From: Woeseiaceae bacterium
GTDB lineage: Bacteria > Pseudomonadota > Gammaproteobacteria > Steroidobacterales > Woeseiaceae
Length of the DNA stretch: 64,000 nt
Reading direction: 5' to 3'
NCBI GenBank assembly: GCA_021773055.1
Contig: JAJFKV010000053.1
Location: 1 to 64,000, forward strand
Translations under genes and position numbers: made by a program
Notes under the pieces: model-generated
Databases searched by the model: none
Told to the model about the DNA's origin: nothing
The model's input: the letters and a program-made list of their open reading frames with translations, nothing else
Part shown: in pieces, positions 51,592 through 61,505 of the stretch
Layout: each line of letters opens with the position of its first letter
Numbering within the stretch: position 1 is the stretch's first letter

Positions 51592-52290
51592 TCAGTTATT
51601 AGGTGCTTTAATGAAGCACCCGTCCCATATGCGGTGGCCCTTCTTGAGGCCGCGCCGCTCAAACTTGGTGCGTGGCCGGTCAAGCGGCTGCTCGCCATCG
51701 TGCTCGCGCCGCTCGCTGCACGTGAAGCGATTCGACTGGCCAACAACGTCATCAATGTGTTCCGCATATTCCGCCCAGTCTGTCGCGATGTTCAAGCTGC
51801 CATTTGTGCTAAGCCGATCCGCGATCAGATTTAAGAAATCGTGTTGCACAATGCGGCGTTTGTGATGACGTTTCTTCGGCCATGGGTCCGGGAAGTAAAG
51901 ATTCACACGGGTCAGTGATTCAAGCGGGATTTGAGAGTTAAGCACCTCAATCGCGTCGTGCATCAGCAGTCGCAAATTACCGATGCCCGCGTCGTGAGCC
52001 TTTAACAAACAATGGCCGACACCGGGTTTGTGTACCTCAATGCCGATGTAGTTCTTGTCCGGGTTCTCGAAGGCCTGCTGCACGAGTGTCTCACCATTGC
52101 CAAAGCCGATCTCAAGTACAACCGGCGCCACTCGTGCGAACACCTCGTCGAGGTCAAGCAGATCGGGGCTGTGTCGAAGTCCCATTGTTGGCCACAATTC
52201 TTCAAGCGCTTTTCGCTGCGACGGTGTCAGTCGTCCCGCTCGCTTTACGAAGCTGCGAATAGATCTCCTGTGGGGGTCTTGTGTTTGCAT
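51592..52290 (-). CDS. trmB: tRNA (guanine-N(7)-)-methyltransferase
   Basis: TrmB adds the m7G46 modification to tRNA. The 232-residue protein has RSFVKRAGRLTPSQRKALEELWP at the start, the AdoMet motif VLEIGFGNGETLVQQA, NYIGIEVHKPGVGHCL, and the catalytic RVNLYFPDPWPKKRHHKRRIVQ. Length is normal. It is monocistronic by position. Confidence 0.96.
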   Translation of the reverse strand: MQTQDPHRRSIRSFVKRAGRLTPSQRKALEELWPTMGLRHSPDLLDLDEVFARVAPVVLEIGFGNGETLVQQAFENPDKNYIGIEVHKPGVGHCLLKAHDAGIGNLRLLMHDAIEVLNSQIPLESLTRVNLYFPDPWPKKRHHKRRIVQHDFLNLIADRLSTNGSLNIATDWAEYAEHIDDVVGQSNRFTCSERREHDGEQPLDRPRTKFERRGLKKGHRIWDGCFIKAPNN

Positions 52291-52436
52291 AAGGCGGCAG
52301 ATTCTAATGAAGATTGGCGCCTATCGCTCAGACTTTTGCCCAAAATCTGAAAAGAAGGCATTTATCGGTTTTCCACAGCTAGCGCTGGTACACATACAAC
52401 AGTATGCTAGCCGATACTATAAGAAAAGCATGAGGG

Positions 52437-54749
52437 ATGATCGTGACTATTTCATGGGGAATCAAAGACTTGAACGCTAGACTCAAGCTTGCAGCGAGCA
52501 CGACATTGCTGGCATCAGCAGCAACTGTTGTTTTTTCACTACCCGCAGCCGCACTCGCTCAAGAGGGTGCCGCGGGCGCTTTGCTTGAGGAGATCGTTAC
52601 GACGGCCCGAAAGCGCAGCGAAGCAGAGGCCGTCCAGGATGTGCCGGTCGCCGTTACGGCATTCGGGGCGGCGCAAATCGAGGCGCTGTTTGTCAAGAAA
52701 ATAGAAGACCTGAGCTACATCATGCCCAACGTGCAACTCGAATCCGTTGGCACGTTTCCTGGCGTGCAAAACTTTTCGATTCGCGGGCAAGGCATCAACA
52801 GTTCCATTCCGTCGGTCGACCCAACGGTTGGCCTGTTTGTTGACGGAATTTATCTGGGTACAACTTACGGCGCAGTAATCGATACCTTTGATCTTGAGTC
52901 GGTTGAGGTCCTTCGAGGACCGCAGGGATTGTTGTTTGGGCGGAACGTGACAGGTGGGGCGGTCGTGCTGCGCAATGCACGGCCGAACGGCGAATATGGC
53001 ACCAGGCTACGATTTGGTACGACCGACGAAGAGCAGGTCAATATTGCCGCATCCATTGAAGGTGCGCTCATCGAGGATAAGCTCGCCGCGAAAGTCGTCG
53101 TTTATTATGATAACGACCCCGGCTACTTTGACAATTTGAACCAGCAACTCGCTTCGAGCCCGGCACCACATCCTTTACAACCGTTCTACATCCAACCCGC
53201 TGATGGCTCGGAAGTGGGCGGACTAAGGACCAGGATGTTCCGGCCCACCCTGGTTTGGACGCCGTCGGATTCCATGGACTGGACATTAATTCTGGAGCAC
53301 GGCGAAACAGAGGGTGATGGGGCGCCATGGACCAGCGTTTCTCTGCAGCGCGCCGGAGCTCAACCTGATTTTGCGACCACGTCTGACGAAAGCGGGTTTA
53401 CTGAAATCGATTGGACGCAGGCTGTACTTGAAACAAACATTGGCGAAGTCGGCAACGGCACGTTAACCAATATTCTTGGTTACCGCAGGGTGACAGCAGC
53501 GTCTGCCGCTGATATCGACGGCACAGACCTGCCAATTTTCTCCGCACCCGGCGATACCGACCAGAAACAGCTAAGCAACGAGATTCGCTGGTCGGGATCA
53601 TTCGGCGAGAATTGGGACTCAGTCATTGGCTTTTACTATTTCGATCAGGAAGTTAGCTATCGCGAGGCGCGCTACATCTGGTTGCCACCACCGCTAGGTC
53701 CTGCTCCATTCGGTGTCAATCTGCGTGCGGCGCTCGGCGGCGACATGGATTCCAGGAACTTCGGTGCTTTCTGGAGCAACGACTTTCATCTTGGCGATGC
53801 GTGGACGATTACTGCCGGATTACGCTACACGGATGAAAGCAAATCAGCGCAGATCATCATCGGCGGATGTTCTGACAACATTACTTTTAATTGTGCGATG
53901 GATGATTTATCAGGCGACTGGGACAACATTACACCCAAGCTGGGCGCCCAGTTCCGTATGTCCGATAACACCCAATTTTACGGCTTTTGGTCCAAGGGCT
54001 TCCGTTCGGGCGGCTTCAATTTCCGAAACGCCAGGCCCGACGTCATTCCGCCGGGACCGACCAAGGAAGAAGAAAACAACACTTTTGAGTTAGGTTTCAA
54101 GTCGGATTTTCGGGATGGCAGAATGCGCCTCAACGTCGCTGCATTTCAGAACGAAATTAAGGATATGCAGCGTGAGCTAAATATGGGTGATCCACAGGTC
54201 ATTGTTTTGCAGGCGACGATTAACGCAGGTGATGTGACGATCAAGGGATTTGAGGCGGACTTCATTGCCCTGCTCAGTGACAATTTCTCCATCAACCTGT
54301 CCTATGGTTGGCAAGACGGTGAGTACGATAATTTCAATCCGTTCGTTCCCGCGTTCGAGGGGGCGTTGCGGCTTGCTGGAGTATTAGGGCCTACCGATGT
54401 ACTAATCGGAAACGAACTACCGCGTTTGGCGCCGACAAATTACAACGTCGGATTTTCGTGGGATTTTCCGTTGAGCTCCGGGCTGATCAATATTGCTGCA
54501 AATCACAGTTTTCGTGAAGAACACCCGTACAACGATGCCAATACGGAGATTTTCGCTGACCAGCGTCGTACCAATGCTAGCGTCAACTGGTTTTCGGCAG
54601 ATGATAAATGGAGCGTTTCACTGTACGGCAAGAATCTCGAAGACGAGGCGAATTGGGGTAACCTGACTTCGATCGCGGGGCTCTGGACTGCCGGACCGAT
54701 GAAACCTGGTCGTCAATTAGGTGTCGAGGTCAACTTTCGCTATCAATAG
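52437..54749 (+). CDS. TonB-dependent outer-membrane receptor
   Basis: A 770-residue receptor for energised uptake across the outer membrane. Signal peptide to about residue 41 (ALAQEG), TonB-box-like EEIVTTARKR, plug domain with NFSIRGQGINSSIPSVDPTVGLFVDG and VEVLRGPQGLLFGRNVTGGAV, then a 22-strand barrel ending in the terminal aromatic GRQLGVEVNFRYQ. The plug pattern is that of the marine FecA/pesticin-like group often used for polyketide, steroid or glycan compounds; the ligand is not assignable. A GTG at 52443, six bases after GAGGG, is an alternative start. Confidence 0.93.
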   Translation: MIVTISWGIKDLNARLKLAASTTLLASAATVVFSLPAAALAQEGAAGALLEEIVTTARKRSEAEAVQDVPVAVTAFGAAQIEALFVKKIEDLSYIMPNVQLESVGTFPGVQNFSIRGQGINSSIPSVDPTVGLFVDGIYLGTTYGAVIDTFDLESVEVLRGPQGLLFGRNVTGGAVVLRNARPNGEYGTRLRFGTTDEEQVNIAASIEGALIEDKLAAKVVVYYDNDPGYFDNLNQQLASSPAPHPLQPFYIQPADGSEVGGLRTRMFRPTLVWTPSDSMDWTLILEHGETEGDGAPWTSVSLQRAGAQPDFATTSDESGFTEIDWTQAVLETNIGEVGNGTLTNILGYRRVTAASAADIDGTDLPIFSAPGDTDQKQLSNEIRWSGSFGENWDSVIGFYYFDQEVSYREARYIWLPPPLGPAPFGVNLRAALGGDMDSRNFGAFWSNDFHLGDAWTITAGLRYTDESKSAQIIIGGCSDNITFNCAMDDLSGDWDNITPKLGAQFRMSDNTQFYGFWSKGFRSGGFNFRNARPDVIPPGPTKEEENNTFELGFKSDFRDGRMRLNVAAFQNEIKDMQRELNMGDPQVIVLQATINAGDVTIKGFEADFIALLSDNFSINLSYGWQDGEYDNFNPFVPAFEGALRLAGVLGPTDVLIGNELPRLAPTNYNVGFSWDFPLSSGLINIAANHSFREEHPYNDANTEIFADQRRTNASVNWFSADDKWSVSLYGKNLEDEANWGNLTSIAGLWTAGPMKPGRQLGVEVNFRYQ

Positions 54750-54775
54750 ACTGGCAATAGGCAACAGCGCACAGC

Positions 54776-54808
54776 AAAAAGGCCGCCTACAGGCGGCCTT
54801 TTTTTTGT
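54776..54808. terminator. Bidirectional rho-independent terminator
   Basis: The stem GGCCGCCT (54781-54788) / AGGCGGCC (54791-54798), with AAAAA on the left and a long T run on the right, ends both the TonB receptor gene and the convergent acyltransferase gene. The last codons and stop of the acyltransferase lie within the T run and stem. Confidence 0.92.
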
Positions 54809-55398
54809 TCGGCAAAGCGCACAGGGGTAGTCATCTCGGGTCGGCGGCCTTCGATACTTGCATAGAATTGTGCGATCTCGGCAAGGTCAGCATCGACGTC
54901 GCCGGTCAGGTCAATTCGGCCCGTAATGCCGATGCGTTTATTGCCGTAATCCAGAGCACCGAAAAATACAGGTACTCTGGCCGCTATGGCAATTCGGTAA
55001 AAGCCGCTCTTCCAGGCACCCTTTAATGCACGTGTTCCTTCCGGTGCCAGTGCGAAATAAAAGCTGTCCTCGGTTTCGAACATCGAAATAGCCTTCTGGA
55101 CCGCTGACCCAGCCCGCGATCTATCCAGTGGGATGCCGCCAAGCCAACGCAAAAGCTTGCCCAAAGGAAACCAGAATAGCGATTGCTTGGCGAAAAAACT
55201 GATATCCAGACCGACAGCAACTTTGTACGTCAAACCCACAAATCCATCCCAGTTCGATGTGTGTGGTGCAGCGATAATCACAGCCTTGGGTTCGTCCGGA
55301 ATTTCCCCAACAGGTGTCCACCCTGTTAGCCAAAGTAAGAATCGGGCGAGTTGCTGCAACATCGCACGCAGACTACGCAACAGTCGCGATTTGTACAA
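54787..55398 (-). CDS. 1-acyl-sn-glycerol-3-phosphate acyltransferase-like protein
   Basis: A 203-residue PlsC-domain acyltransferase. The HX4D motif is PHTSNWDG, the PEGTR motif is LAPEGTRALKG, and FFAKQSLFWFPLGKLLRWLGGIPLDRSR lies between. This short form is typical of accessory lysophospholipid or glycolipid acyltransferases. Its C-terminal EQKKGRL is encoded by the A run and stem of the bidirectional terminator, so the gene ends inside that hairpin. Divergent from the FkbM methyltransferase gene. Confidence 0.9.
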   Translation of the reverse strand: MYKSRLLRSLRAMLQQLARFLLWLTGWTPVGEIPDEPKAVIIAAPHTSNWDGFVGLTYKVAVGLDISFFAKQSLFWFPLGKLLRWLGGIPLDRSRAGSAVQKAISMFETEDSFYFALAPEGTRALKGAWKSGFYRIAIAARVPVFFGALDYGNKRIGITGRIDLTGDVDADLAEIAQFYASIEGRRPEMTTPVRFAEQKKGRL

Positions 55399-55460
55399 AT
55401 GGTAAACACAGCATTATGCTGTGCGGGTAAAGGACAGATGTTAATAAGGTAGCAATCGAC

Positions 55461-56183
55461 GTGAGAACTTCGGGATGGATGAAACGGCAGCCATGGTTTT
55501 GGCCGGCCAAAACGTTTCTAAAACGCTTAAGCGGCAAGGAGTTGTGGCTGAAGGCCGACGTGAAGTTCGAAACGGTGAAGACAGCGGAGTGGACCTACGT
55601 TTTCGAGGAGCTTGGTGCAAACTCAGTGGTGTATTCGCTGGGAGTTGGGGATGACATAGGCTTTGATCTGGGTGTCATCGAAAGATTTGGCGTCAAGGTT
55701 TTTGCATTTGATCCAACCCCGTATGCAAAAGAGTGGGTTAGCGATCAGGAGCTACCGGACGAGTTCGTATTTCATCCCTGGGCTGCATCCGGCGAAGATG
55801 GCACGCTGCGTTTGTACCGGCGGGTCAGCAAGCGGGGCAAGCGTGCGAGAGTAATGTGGACAGCCGAGGATGAAGCGGGCGATTCAAATGACTACATCGA
55901 TGCACCGGCCTACGCGGTACCCTCTATCATGCAAAAGCTGCAACACGAGCAGGTGGACCTGTTGAAGATGGACGTTGAGGGCGCCGAGTACGACATTCTT
56001 GATGGGCTACAGCACGCAGAACATTTGCCGCGGCAATTATTAGTCGAGTTTCATCATCGCTTTCCTGGCATAGGCAAGGAACGGACTGCGGCCGCTATCG
56101 AGGGCCTGAGAATACTCGGTTACAAGATTTTTGATATATCGGAAACCGGTCGTGAAATAGGCTTCATCCTCGACAAACCTTAA
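55461..56183 (+). CDS. FkbM family methyltransferase
   Basis: A 240-residue AdoMet-dependent methyltransferase of the FkbM type. It has the motif VVYSLGVGDDIGFDLGVIERFG in the AdoMet region, AFDPTPYAKEWV, and LLKMDVEGAEYDILDGL, a strong FkbM signature. FkbM enzymes methylate sugars or polyketides; the substrate here is unknown. The start is GTG with AAGGT about ten bases upstream. Its end touches the DUF454 gene on the other strand. Confidence 0.88.
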   Translation: MRTSGWMKRQPWFWPAKTFLKRLSGKELWLKADVKFETVKTAEWTYVFEELGANSVVYSLGVGDDIGFDLGVIERFGVKVFAFDPTPYAKEWVSDQELPDEFVFHPWAASGEDGTLRLYRRVSKRGKRARVMWTAEDEAGDSNDYIDAPAYAVPSIMQKLQHEQVDLLKMDVEGAEYDILDGLQHAEHLPRQLLVEFHHRFPGIGKERTAAAIEGLRILGYKIFDISETGREIGFILDKP

Positions 56184-56605
56184 TTATTTCGCGGTGGATC
56201 GGGGCGCGTCAGTACAAATGCTGCGGCGGCGCCCAGCACGAGCAGTTGTGATACGACGGCCCACCACGGTACACCGATGAGCAGCGTCACCATCGGTGTT
56301 AATAGAATGACGATCAACGCGATATGCTTGGAACGCCGGTCGATACTGCCGTGTTGATTCCAGTTGTTTATGAGCGGGCCAAATGTTGCATGGTCGTGCA
56401 GCCATCGATGCATCCGTGGCGAAGAGCGGGTAAAGCAATAAGCCGCGAGCAGCAGGAATGGTGTAGTCGGCAGCAGTGGCAGAATAACGCCTATCGCCGC
56501 AATCGCCAGAAAGCTAAGCCCCGCGAGCAGCCAGAGCAGGCGAAACCGGGAGATCAAGGGCGAGCAGCGTAAGCGGCTATAGCGCCGGCCGCGAGCAAGC
56601 CCCAT
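56180..56605 (-). CDS. YbaN / DUF454 family membrane protein
   Basis: A small inner-membrane protein with two or three hydrophobic helices. The pattern LLWLLAGLSFLAIAAIGVILPLLPTTPFLLLAAYCFTRSSPRMHRWL is the DUF454/YbaN signature; function unknown. The drawn start overlaps ubiB by 52 bp. A TTG at 56557, forming a TTGA overlap with the ubiB stop, would give a 125-residue protein beginning near the conserved part and may be the true start. Confidence 0.85.
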   Translation of the reverse strand: MGLARGRRYSRLRCSPLISRFRLLWLLAGLSFLAIAAIGVILPLLPTTPFLLLAAYCFTRSSPRMHRWLHDHATFGPLINNWNQHGSIDRRSKHIALIVILLTPMVTLLIGVPWWAVVSQLLVLGAAAAFVLTRPDPPRNN

Positions 56606-58182
56606 GCAAGTTCAGGATTTGAGCCGAGCGTAATCACCAGTACACCGGAGACGACCGCGGTCGCAGCGGCGGTCAGCCGGTATCTCTGCCGTTGTTGCGT
56701 CTCGAGTTGCTCGCGAATCTTGAGCAGCTCCGGTGACTGCAAATTGAACTTGATGCGACCCTCTGCGGCTTGTTCACCAAACGCCTGAATGATGACAGGG
56801 AGCTCACGCATCGCATCCCGCAGCTGCGGCAGATTCTGGCGCAGGTCATTGATCATCGCGCGCCCGCCGACCTGCTCGTCCATCCAGCGCTTGAGCACGG
56901 GGTGTGCGGTTTTCCACAAGTCGAGCTGTGGATATAGCTGGCGTCCAAGCCCTTCGATGTTGAACAGAGTCTTGTGCAGCAGAATCATCTGCGGCTGTAT
57001 TTCGACATCGAATCGTTGCGCGACCCGGAACAGTCGCATTAGTAGTTGCGCGAACGATATTTCTGCCAACGGCTTATTGAAAATTGGCTCGCAGACAGTA
57101 CGAATGGCAGTCTCAAGCTGATCGACACGCGTACCTGCGGGGACCCAGCCACTGTCGAGATGTAACTTCGCAATACGATGATAATCACGATCAAAAAACG
57201 CGAGAAAATTCTCTGCCAGGTAGCGCTGATCTTCGGGGCTCAGCGTTCCGACGATGCCGAAGTCGACGGCGACGTACTTCGGTCTAGCCGGGTCGGTAAT
57301 GATGACGAAAATATTGCCCGGATGCATGTCGGCGTGAAAAAAGTTGTGGCGGAATACCTGGGTAAAAAATATCTCGACGCCGTTCTCAGCCAGCAGCTGA
57401 ATATTCGTACCCGCTTCCCGCAAGGTCGTCATGTCGCTGATCGGTGTGCCGTAGATGCGCTCCTGAACAAGCACTTCGGGCCGGCAGTAGTCCCAATAAA
57501 CGTCCGGCACATACAGCATGTCCGAGCCCTGAAAATTTCTCTTAACCTGAGCCGTGTTTGCGGCCTCACGCATCAGGTCGAGTTCGTCGAGAATCGTGTG
57601 TTCGTACTCGTCGACAACTTCCAGCGGTCGAAGTCTTTTGCCGTGCTCCCAGTAGCGGTCCGCCAGACCGGCCAGCACGCGCAACACGGCGAGATCGCTT
57701 TCGATTTGTTCCTGCACACCCGGACGCAATACCTTAACGATAACTTCGTTGCCGGCTTTTAGTTTCGCTGTGTGTACCTGGGCGATGGATGCAGCAGCCA
57801 GTGGTTCGACGTCAAAGCGCTCAAAGACGGTATCGACCGACTCCCCGTAAGCATCTTCAATAATTGCGAGCGCCTGTTCAACAGGGAACGGCGGCACGGC
57901 ATCCTGTAATTTCGCCAGTTCGTCGGCGATGTCTGGTGGCAGCAAGTCGCGTCGGGTCGAAATAGCCTGCCCAAACTTGACGAAAATAGGTCCCAGCTCT
58001 TCGAGAGCGAGCCGGATTCTCTCGCCGATCGGCGCCGAACTATCCCGGCGGCGTGGCGCCAGATAGAACAGGAATCGTAACGGGCGCAACAAGTGGGTTT
58101 GCTTGATGACATCGCTCAAACCGTATTTTACCAACACCCGCTGGATCGCGATCATGCGAAAGACTGTGCTGCGACTCGCCAT
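56554..58182 (-). CDS. ubiB: Ubiquinone biosynthesis regulatory ATPase UbiB
   Basis: UbiB is an atypical kinase-like ATPase (ADCK family) required for ubiquinone synthesis. The 542-residue protein has the KxGQ motif in FVKFGQAISTRRDLLPPD, the alanine-rich loop EPLAAASIAQVHTA, VIVKVLRPG, HADMHPGNIF and VDFGIVGTL, plus two C-terminal membrane helices. It follows ubiJ by one base and precedes DUF454, and it is the third gene of ubiEJB, as in E. coli. Confidence 0.97.
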   Translation of the reverse strand: MASRSTVFRMIAIQRVLVKYGLSDVIKQTHLLRPLRFLFYLAPRRRDSSAPIGERIRLALEELGPIFVKFGQAISTRRDLLPPDIADELAKLQDAVPPFPVEQALAIIEDAYGESVDTVFERFDVEPLAAASIAQVHTAKLKAGNEVIVKVLRPGVQEQIESDLAVLRVLAGLADRYWEHGKRLRPLEVVDEYEHTILDELDLMREAANTAQVKRNFQGSDMLYVPDVYWDYCRPEVLVQERIYGTPISDMTTLREAGTNIQLLAENGVEIFFTQVFRHNFFHADMHPGNIFVIITDPARPKYVAVDFGIVGTLSPEDQRYLAENFLAFFDRDYHRIAKLHLDSGWVPAGTRVDQLETAIRTVCEPIFNKPLAEISFAQLLMRLFRVAQRFDVEIQPQMILLHKTLFNIEGLGRQLYPQLDLWKTAHPVLKRWMDEQVGGRAMINDLRQNLPQLRDAMRELPVIIQAFGEQAAEGRIKFNLQSPELLKIREQLETQQRQRYRLTAAATAVVSGVLVITLGSNPELAWGLLAAGAIAAYAARP

Positions 58183-58183
58183 A

Positions 58184-58789
58184 TCAGTTACTGCCCTGCA
58201 ATCGATTCAGCCGCGCCTCGATACGCTCGACATCATCGCGTAGCTTGCTGACATCGGCATTAAATTTTTCTACTTCGTAGCGGCTCGGCGCGTCACGGCT
58301 TTCTTCCTGAAGATACTCGCGAATATTCGCGCCCATGGTTGAGCGTGCCTCACGACCCCACCGGCCGAGACCGCGTGCGAACTCGCCCATGCGGTGTGCG
58401 GCGACGTCGCCGACGATTCCGGAAAGCTCTTCTTCGATGTCAGGTTTTGCATGGGACAACAGTTGCTGAAATTGGCCAGCTAGTTCCGCGTCACCCGATA
58501 GATCCAGCGAGCCATCACGTATGGCTGCTACGCCTGCTTGCCCGGCCATACTGGCGAGCGATATCAGTGAGCCGCTGATAACAACATCAGGGTCTTGCTC
58601 CGTCGTTGTAAGCACGCTCAAAGTGTCGTCATCGAGGACGAAAAAGGCGGACAGTGCGGTATCCGAAACACGAATGGCGACGACAGTGCCGGAAAGCTCG
58701 GAACACAGCTCGCGAGCTGGCGTCGATTCTGCGATGTTTCGATTCAGCAGTTTTGCAACCGGCCGCAAGGCGGCGTCAAGTACATCCAT
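58184..58789 (-). CDS. ubiJ: Ubiquinone biosynthesis accessory factor UbiJ
   Basis: A 201-residue protein with an SCP2-like lipid-binding domain at about 15-110, including SVLTTTEQDPDVVISGSLISLASMAG, and a C-terminal coiled coil (VEKFNADVSKLRDDVERIEARLNRLQ). In E. coli UbiJ organises the Ubi complex and binds ubiquinone intermediates. Position between ubiE and ubiB confirms the call. Confidence 0.95.
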   Translation of the reverse strand: MDVLDAALRPVAKLLNRNIAESTPARELCSELSGTVVAIRVSDTALSAFFVLDDDTLSVLTTTEQDPDVVISGSLISLASMAGQAGVAAIRDGSLDLSGDAELAGQFQQLLSHAKPDIEEELSGIVGDVAAHRMGEFARGLGRWGREARSTMGANIREYLQEESRDAPSRYEVEKFNADVSKLRDDVERIEARLNRLQGSN

Positions 58790-58795
58790 GTCTGT

Positions 58796-59548
58796 CTAAG
58801 TCCGGTAGCCGATATGCAGGGCGACGATGCCCGCGGCCATGTTGTGAAAGCGGCAGCGCTCAAACCCACAGCTTTCCATCATTGACTTCAGCGTTTCCTG
58901 ATCGGGGTGCATGCGGATGGATTCGGCCAGATATTGGTAGCTGTCAGGGTCATCGGCAATAAATTTTCCGAGCGTCGGCAACACCTTGAATGAGTACAGG
59001 TCGTAAGCGGGCTTTACCGCCTTATTGGGCTCCGAGAACTCCAGGATCATTGCCTTGCCGCCTGGTTTCAGAACCCGGAACATAGACGCGAGCGCGGCAT
59101 CTTTATCGGTCACATTTCTAAGGCCAAAGGCCATCGTTATGCAGTCGAATGTGGAATCCTCGAACGGCAGGTTCTGTGCATCAACCTGAGCGATTGTGAC
59201 GTTGCCGGAAATACCGGCGTCAATCAATCGGCGGCGACCCTGCTTCAGCATAGCGGCATTGATGTCTGCGAGGATAACGTGGCCATCCTGACCGACCTTA
59301 CGCGCAAAGGAGCGAGCAAGGTCGCCGGTGCCGCCAGCGAGATCCAGAACCGCATTGCCAGGCTTAAGCGCTGCCTGATCTATCGTGTACCGTTTCCAGA
59401 GGCGATGCAGGCCAGCTGACATCAGGTCGTTCATGAGATCGTAGCGACTGGCGACGGAATCAAACACGCCCCGGACCATGCCCGCCTTATCGTCGGCTGA
59501 CACCGTTTGGTAACCGAAGTGCGTGGTCTCATCGTGCGGTGAATTCAT
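58796..59548 (-). CDS. ubiE: Ubiquinone/menaquinone C-methyltransferase UbiE
   Basis: UbiE performs the C-methylation step shared by ubiquinone and menaquinone synthesis. The 250-residue protein has [32 protein letters not shown], the AdoMet motif [16 protein letters not shown], and [17 protein letters not shown], the two classical UbiE signatures. It starts 19 bp after the hslU stop and heads ubiEJB. Confidence 0.97.
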   Translation of the reverse strand: MNSPHDETTHFGYQTVSADDKAGMVRGVFDSVASRYDLMNDLMSAGLHRLWKRYTIDQAALKPGNAVLDLAGGTGDLARSFARKVGQDGHVILADINAAMLKQGRRRLIDAGISGNVTIAQVDAQNLPFEDSTFDCITMAFGLRNVTDKDAALASMFRVLKPGGKAMILEFSEPNKAVKPAYDLYSFKVLPTLGKFIADDPDSYQYLAESIRMHPDQETLKSMMESCGFERCRFHNMAAGIVALHIGYRT

Positions 59549-59550
59549 GA

Positions 59551-59571
59551 CGTGAGGATACCCGCTCCTAC
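59551..59571 (-). repeat. Degenerate GTAG element supplying the hslU stop codon
   Basis: On the minus strand the sequence reads CTGTAGGAGCG at the end of hslU, the same junction seen at the end of hslV, and the TAG is the stop codon. The rest of the palindrome is imperfect, so this may be a decayed REP. It fills the gap between hslU and ubiE. Confidence 0.4.
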
Positions 59572-60902
59572 AGAATATATCTGCTCAGGTCTTCATCCTT
59601 TGCCAGCTCGCTGAGTTGATCGTTGACGTAACCAGCATCGACGGTCAATTTGCTACCGCTCTTATCAGACGCTTCAAACGAAACCGTCTCCAAAAGGCGT
59701 TCCATTACAGTATGCAGGCGGCGTGCGCCGATGTTCTCTGTATTCTCGTTGACCTGAAAAGCCACTTCCGCGATGCGGCGCACGCCGCTCTCGGCAAACT
59801 CGAGCTGTACTTCTTCGGTGTTCAGAAGCGCCCCGTATTGCGATGTCAGCGACGCGTCGGGTTCGGTCAGGATACGAACAAAATCCTCGGTGGTCAGCGA
59901 CTTCAGCTCAACACGAATCGGAAAGCGCCCCTGCAGCTCAGGAATCAGGTCCGAGGGTTTGGAGACGTGAAATGCGCCAGAGGCGATAAAGAGAATATGG
60001 TCTGTCTTAACCATGCCGTACTTCGTGTTGACGGTGGATCCCTCGACCAACGGCAACAGGTCACGTTGCACGCCTTCCCGCGATACATCAGCACCCTGCG
60101 TACCAGAGCTTCGGGTAACTTTATCGAGTTCGTCGAGGAAGACGATGCCGTGTTGCTCGACGGCCTCCAGCGCCTGAGTCTTCAGTTCTTCCTCATCCAG
60201 CATCTTTGCCGCTTCTTCGTCAGTCAAATAGCGGAACGCCTCTTTGACTTTAAGTTTGCGGGTTGTGCTGCGGTTACCGCCGAGATTCTGGAACATGCCT
60301 TGTAACTGGCTGGTCATTTCCTCCATGCCGGGAGGCGCCATTATTTCGACCCCGACGGGCATGGCCTGCATGTCGATCTCGATTTCTTTGTCATCGAGCT
60401 GGCCTTCACGCAGCATCTTGCGGAATTTCTGGCGTGTGTCGTTGTCGGCCGGCGCGGCATCCGACGTCATGCCAACACCCGCTGACGGTGGGGGTAGCAA
60501 TGCGTCGAGTACGCGTTCTTCCGCAGCGTCCTCGGCGCGATGCCGGACTTTCGTCATCGCGTCTTCGCGAATCATTTTGATCGACACATCCATAAGGTCG
60601 CGAATGATGCTGTCGACCTCACGACCGACGTAGCCTACTTCGGTGAACTTCGTCGCTTCGACTTTTATGAACGGGGCGCGAGCCAGACGCGCAAGCCGGC
60701 GTGATATTTCTGTTTTGCCAACGCCCGTAGGTCCGATCATTAGAATGTTCTTCGGCGTGATTTCGCTACGTAGCGGCTCATCGACCTGCACACGTCGCCA
60801 TCGATTGCGAAGAGCGATCGCGACAGAGCGTTTGGCGTCGTCCTGGCCGACGATGTGTTTGTCCAGTTCCTGGACGATTTCTCTGGGGGTCATTTGTGAC
60901 AT
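59568..60902 (-). CDS. hslU: HslUV protease ATPase subunit
   Basis: HslU is the AAA+ unfoldase of the HslUV (ClpYQ) protease. The 444-residue protein has Walker [13 protein letters not shown], the Walker B region [10 protein letters not shown], the pore-loop GYVG, and the I-domain with acidic and glutamine-rich stretches. It ends in YIL, as usual for HslU, needed for HslV contact. Its TAG stop lies in a GTAGGAG sequence. It follows hslV by 27 bp, a gap filled by a REP. Confidence 0.97.
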   Translation of the reverse strand: MSQMTPREIVQELDKHIVGQDDAKRSVAIALRNRWRRVQVDEPLRSEITPKNILMIGPTGVGKTEISRRLARLARAPFIKVEATKFTEVGYVGREVDSIIRDLMDVSIKMIREDAMTKVRHRAEDAAEERVLDALLPPPSAGVGMTSDAAPADNDTRQKFRKMLREGQLDDKEIEIDMQAMPVGVEIMAPPGMEEMTSQLQGMFQNLGGNRSTTRKLKVKEAFRYLTDEEAAKMLDEEELKTQALEAVEQHGIVFLDELDKVTRSSGTQGADVSREGVQRDLLPLVEGSTVNTKYGMVKTDHILFIASGAFHVSKPSDLIPELQGRFPIRVELKSLTTEDFVRILTEPDASLTSQYGALLNTEEVQLEFAESGVRRIAEVAFQVNENTENIGARRLHTVMERLLETVSFEASDKSGSKLTVDAGYVNDQLSELAKDEDLSRYIL

Positions 60903-60909
60903 TCTTCAA

Positions 60910-60933
60910 TTCGCGCGCAGGGCGCGCTCCTAC
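60910..60933 (-). repeat. GTAG-type REP palindrome supplying the hslV stop codon
   Basis: On the minus strand it begins GTAGGAGCGCGCC and ends GCGCGCGAA, forming a GC-rich stem. Bases 60932-60930 are the TAG stop codon of hslV, preceded by CTG as at the end of hslU. It fills the gap between hslV and hslU. Confidence 0.65.
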
Positions 60934-61460
60934 AGTTGTTCGATGATGACGTTCTGGTTGGTGTAGACGCAGATGTCGCCCGCAATCAGCAGGGCTTTTT
61001 CCACGATGTCCGCGGCCTCGAGGTCGGTATTGTGCAACAGGGCGAGTGCGGCGGCCTGTGCATAAGGTCCGCCGGAGCCAATGGCCATGAGGTCGTCCTC
61101 GGGTTCGATAACATCGCCGTTACCTGAAATGACGAACGAAGCCTCGGTATCCGCGACGCAGAGCAGTGCCTCAAGACGCCGCAAGCGTCGATCCATGCGC
61201 CACTCTTTGGCAAGCTCTATCGCAGCCCGAGTGAGATTGCCATACTGCTCGAGTTTGCTTTCGAATAATTCGAACAATGTAAACGCATCGGCCGTACCGC
61301 CGGCAAAGCCCGCGATTACCCGGCCACCGGCCAGCTGACGAACCTTGCGGGCGTTGCCCTTCATGATGGTGTTGCCCATGCTGACCTGCCCGTCACCGGC
61401 GATGGCTACTTTGCCATTGCGACGAACCGAGACAATGGTTGTCCCTCGAAATTGTTCCAT
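60930..61460 (-). CDS. hslV: HslUV protease peptidase subunit
   Basis: HslV is the proteolytic dodecamer of HslUV. The 176-residue protein starts [18 protein letters not shown], so a six-residue propeptide precedes the catalytic threonine. It has [32 protein letters not shown] and [13 protein letters not shown]. The ATG at 61460 is chosen to give this short propeptide; an in-frame start at 61493 would lengthen it to 17. The stop TAG comes from a REP element, so its last residues may have been shortened. Confidence 0.96.
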   Translation of the reverse strand: MEQFRGTTIVSVRRNGKVAIAGDGQVSMGNTIMKGNARKVRQLAGGRVIAGFAGGTADAFTLFELFESKLEQYGNLTRAAIELAKEWRMDRRLRRLEALLCVADTEASFVISGNGDVIEPEDDLMAIGSGGPYAQAAALALLHNTDLEAADIVEKALLIAGDICVYTNQNVIIEQL

Positions 61461-61505
61461 GGTGTTCTTCCTGTGGTGGCACCCGAAGGGCATCTGCGCT
61501 TTTGA

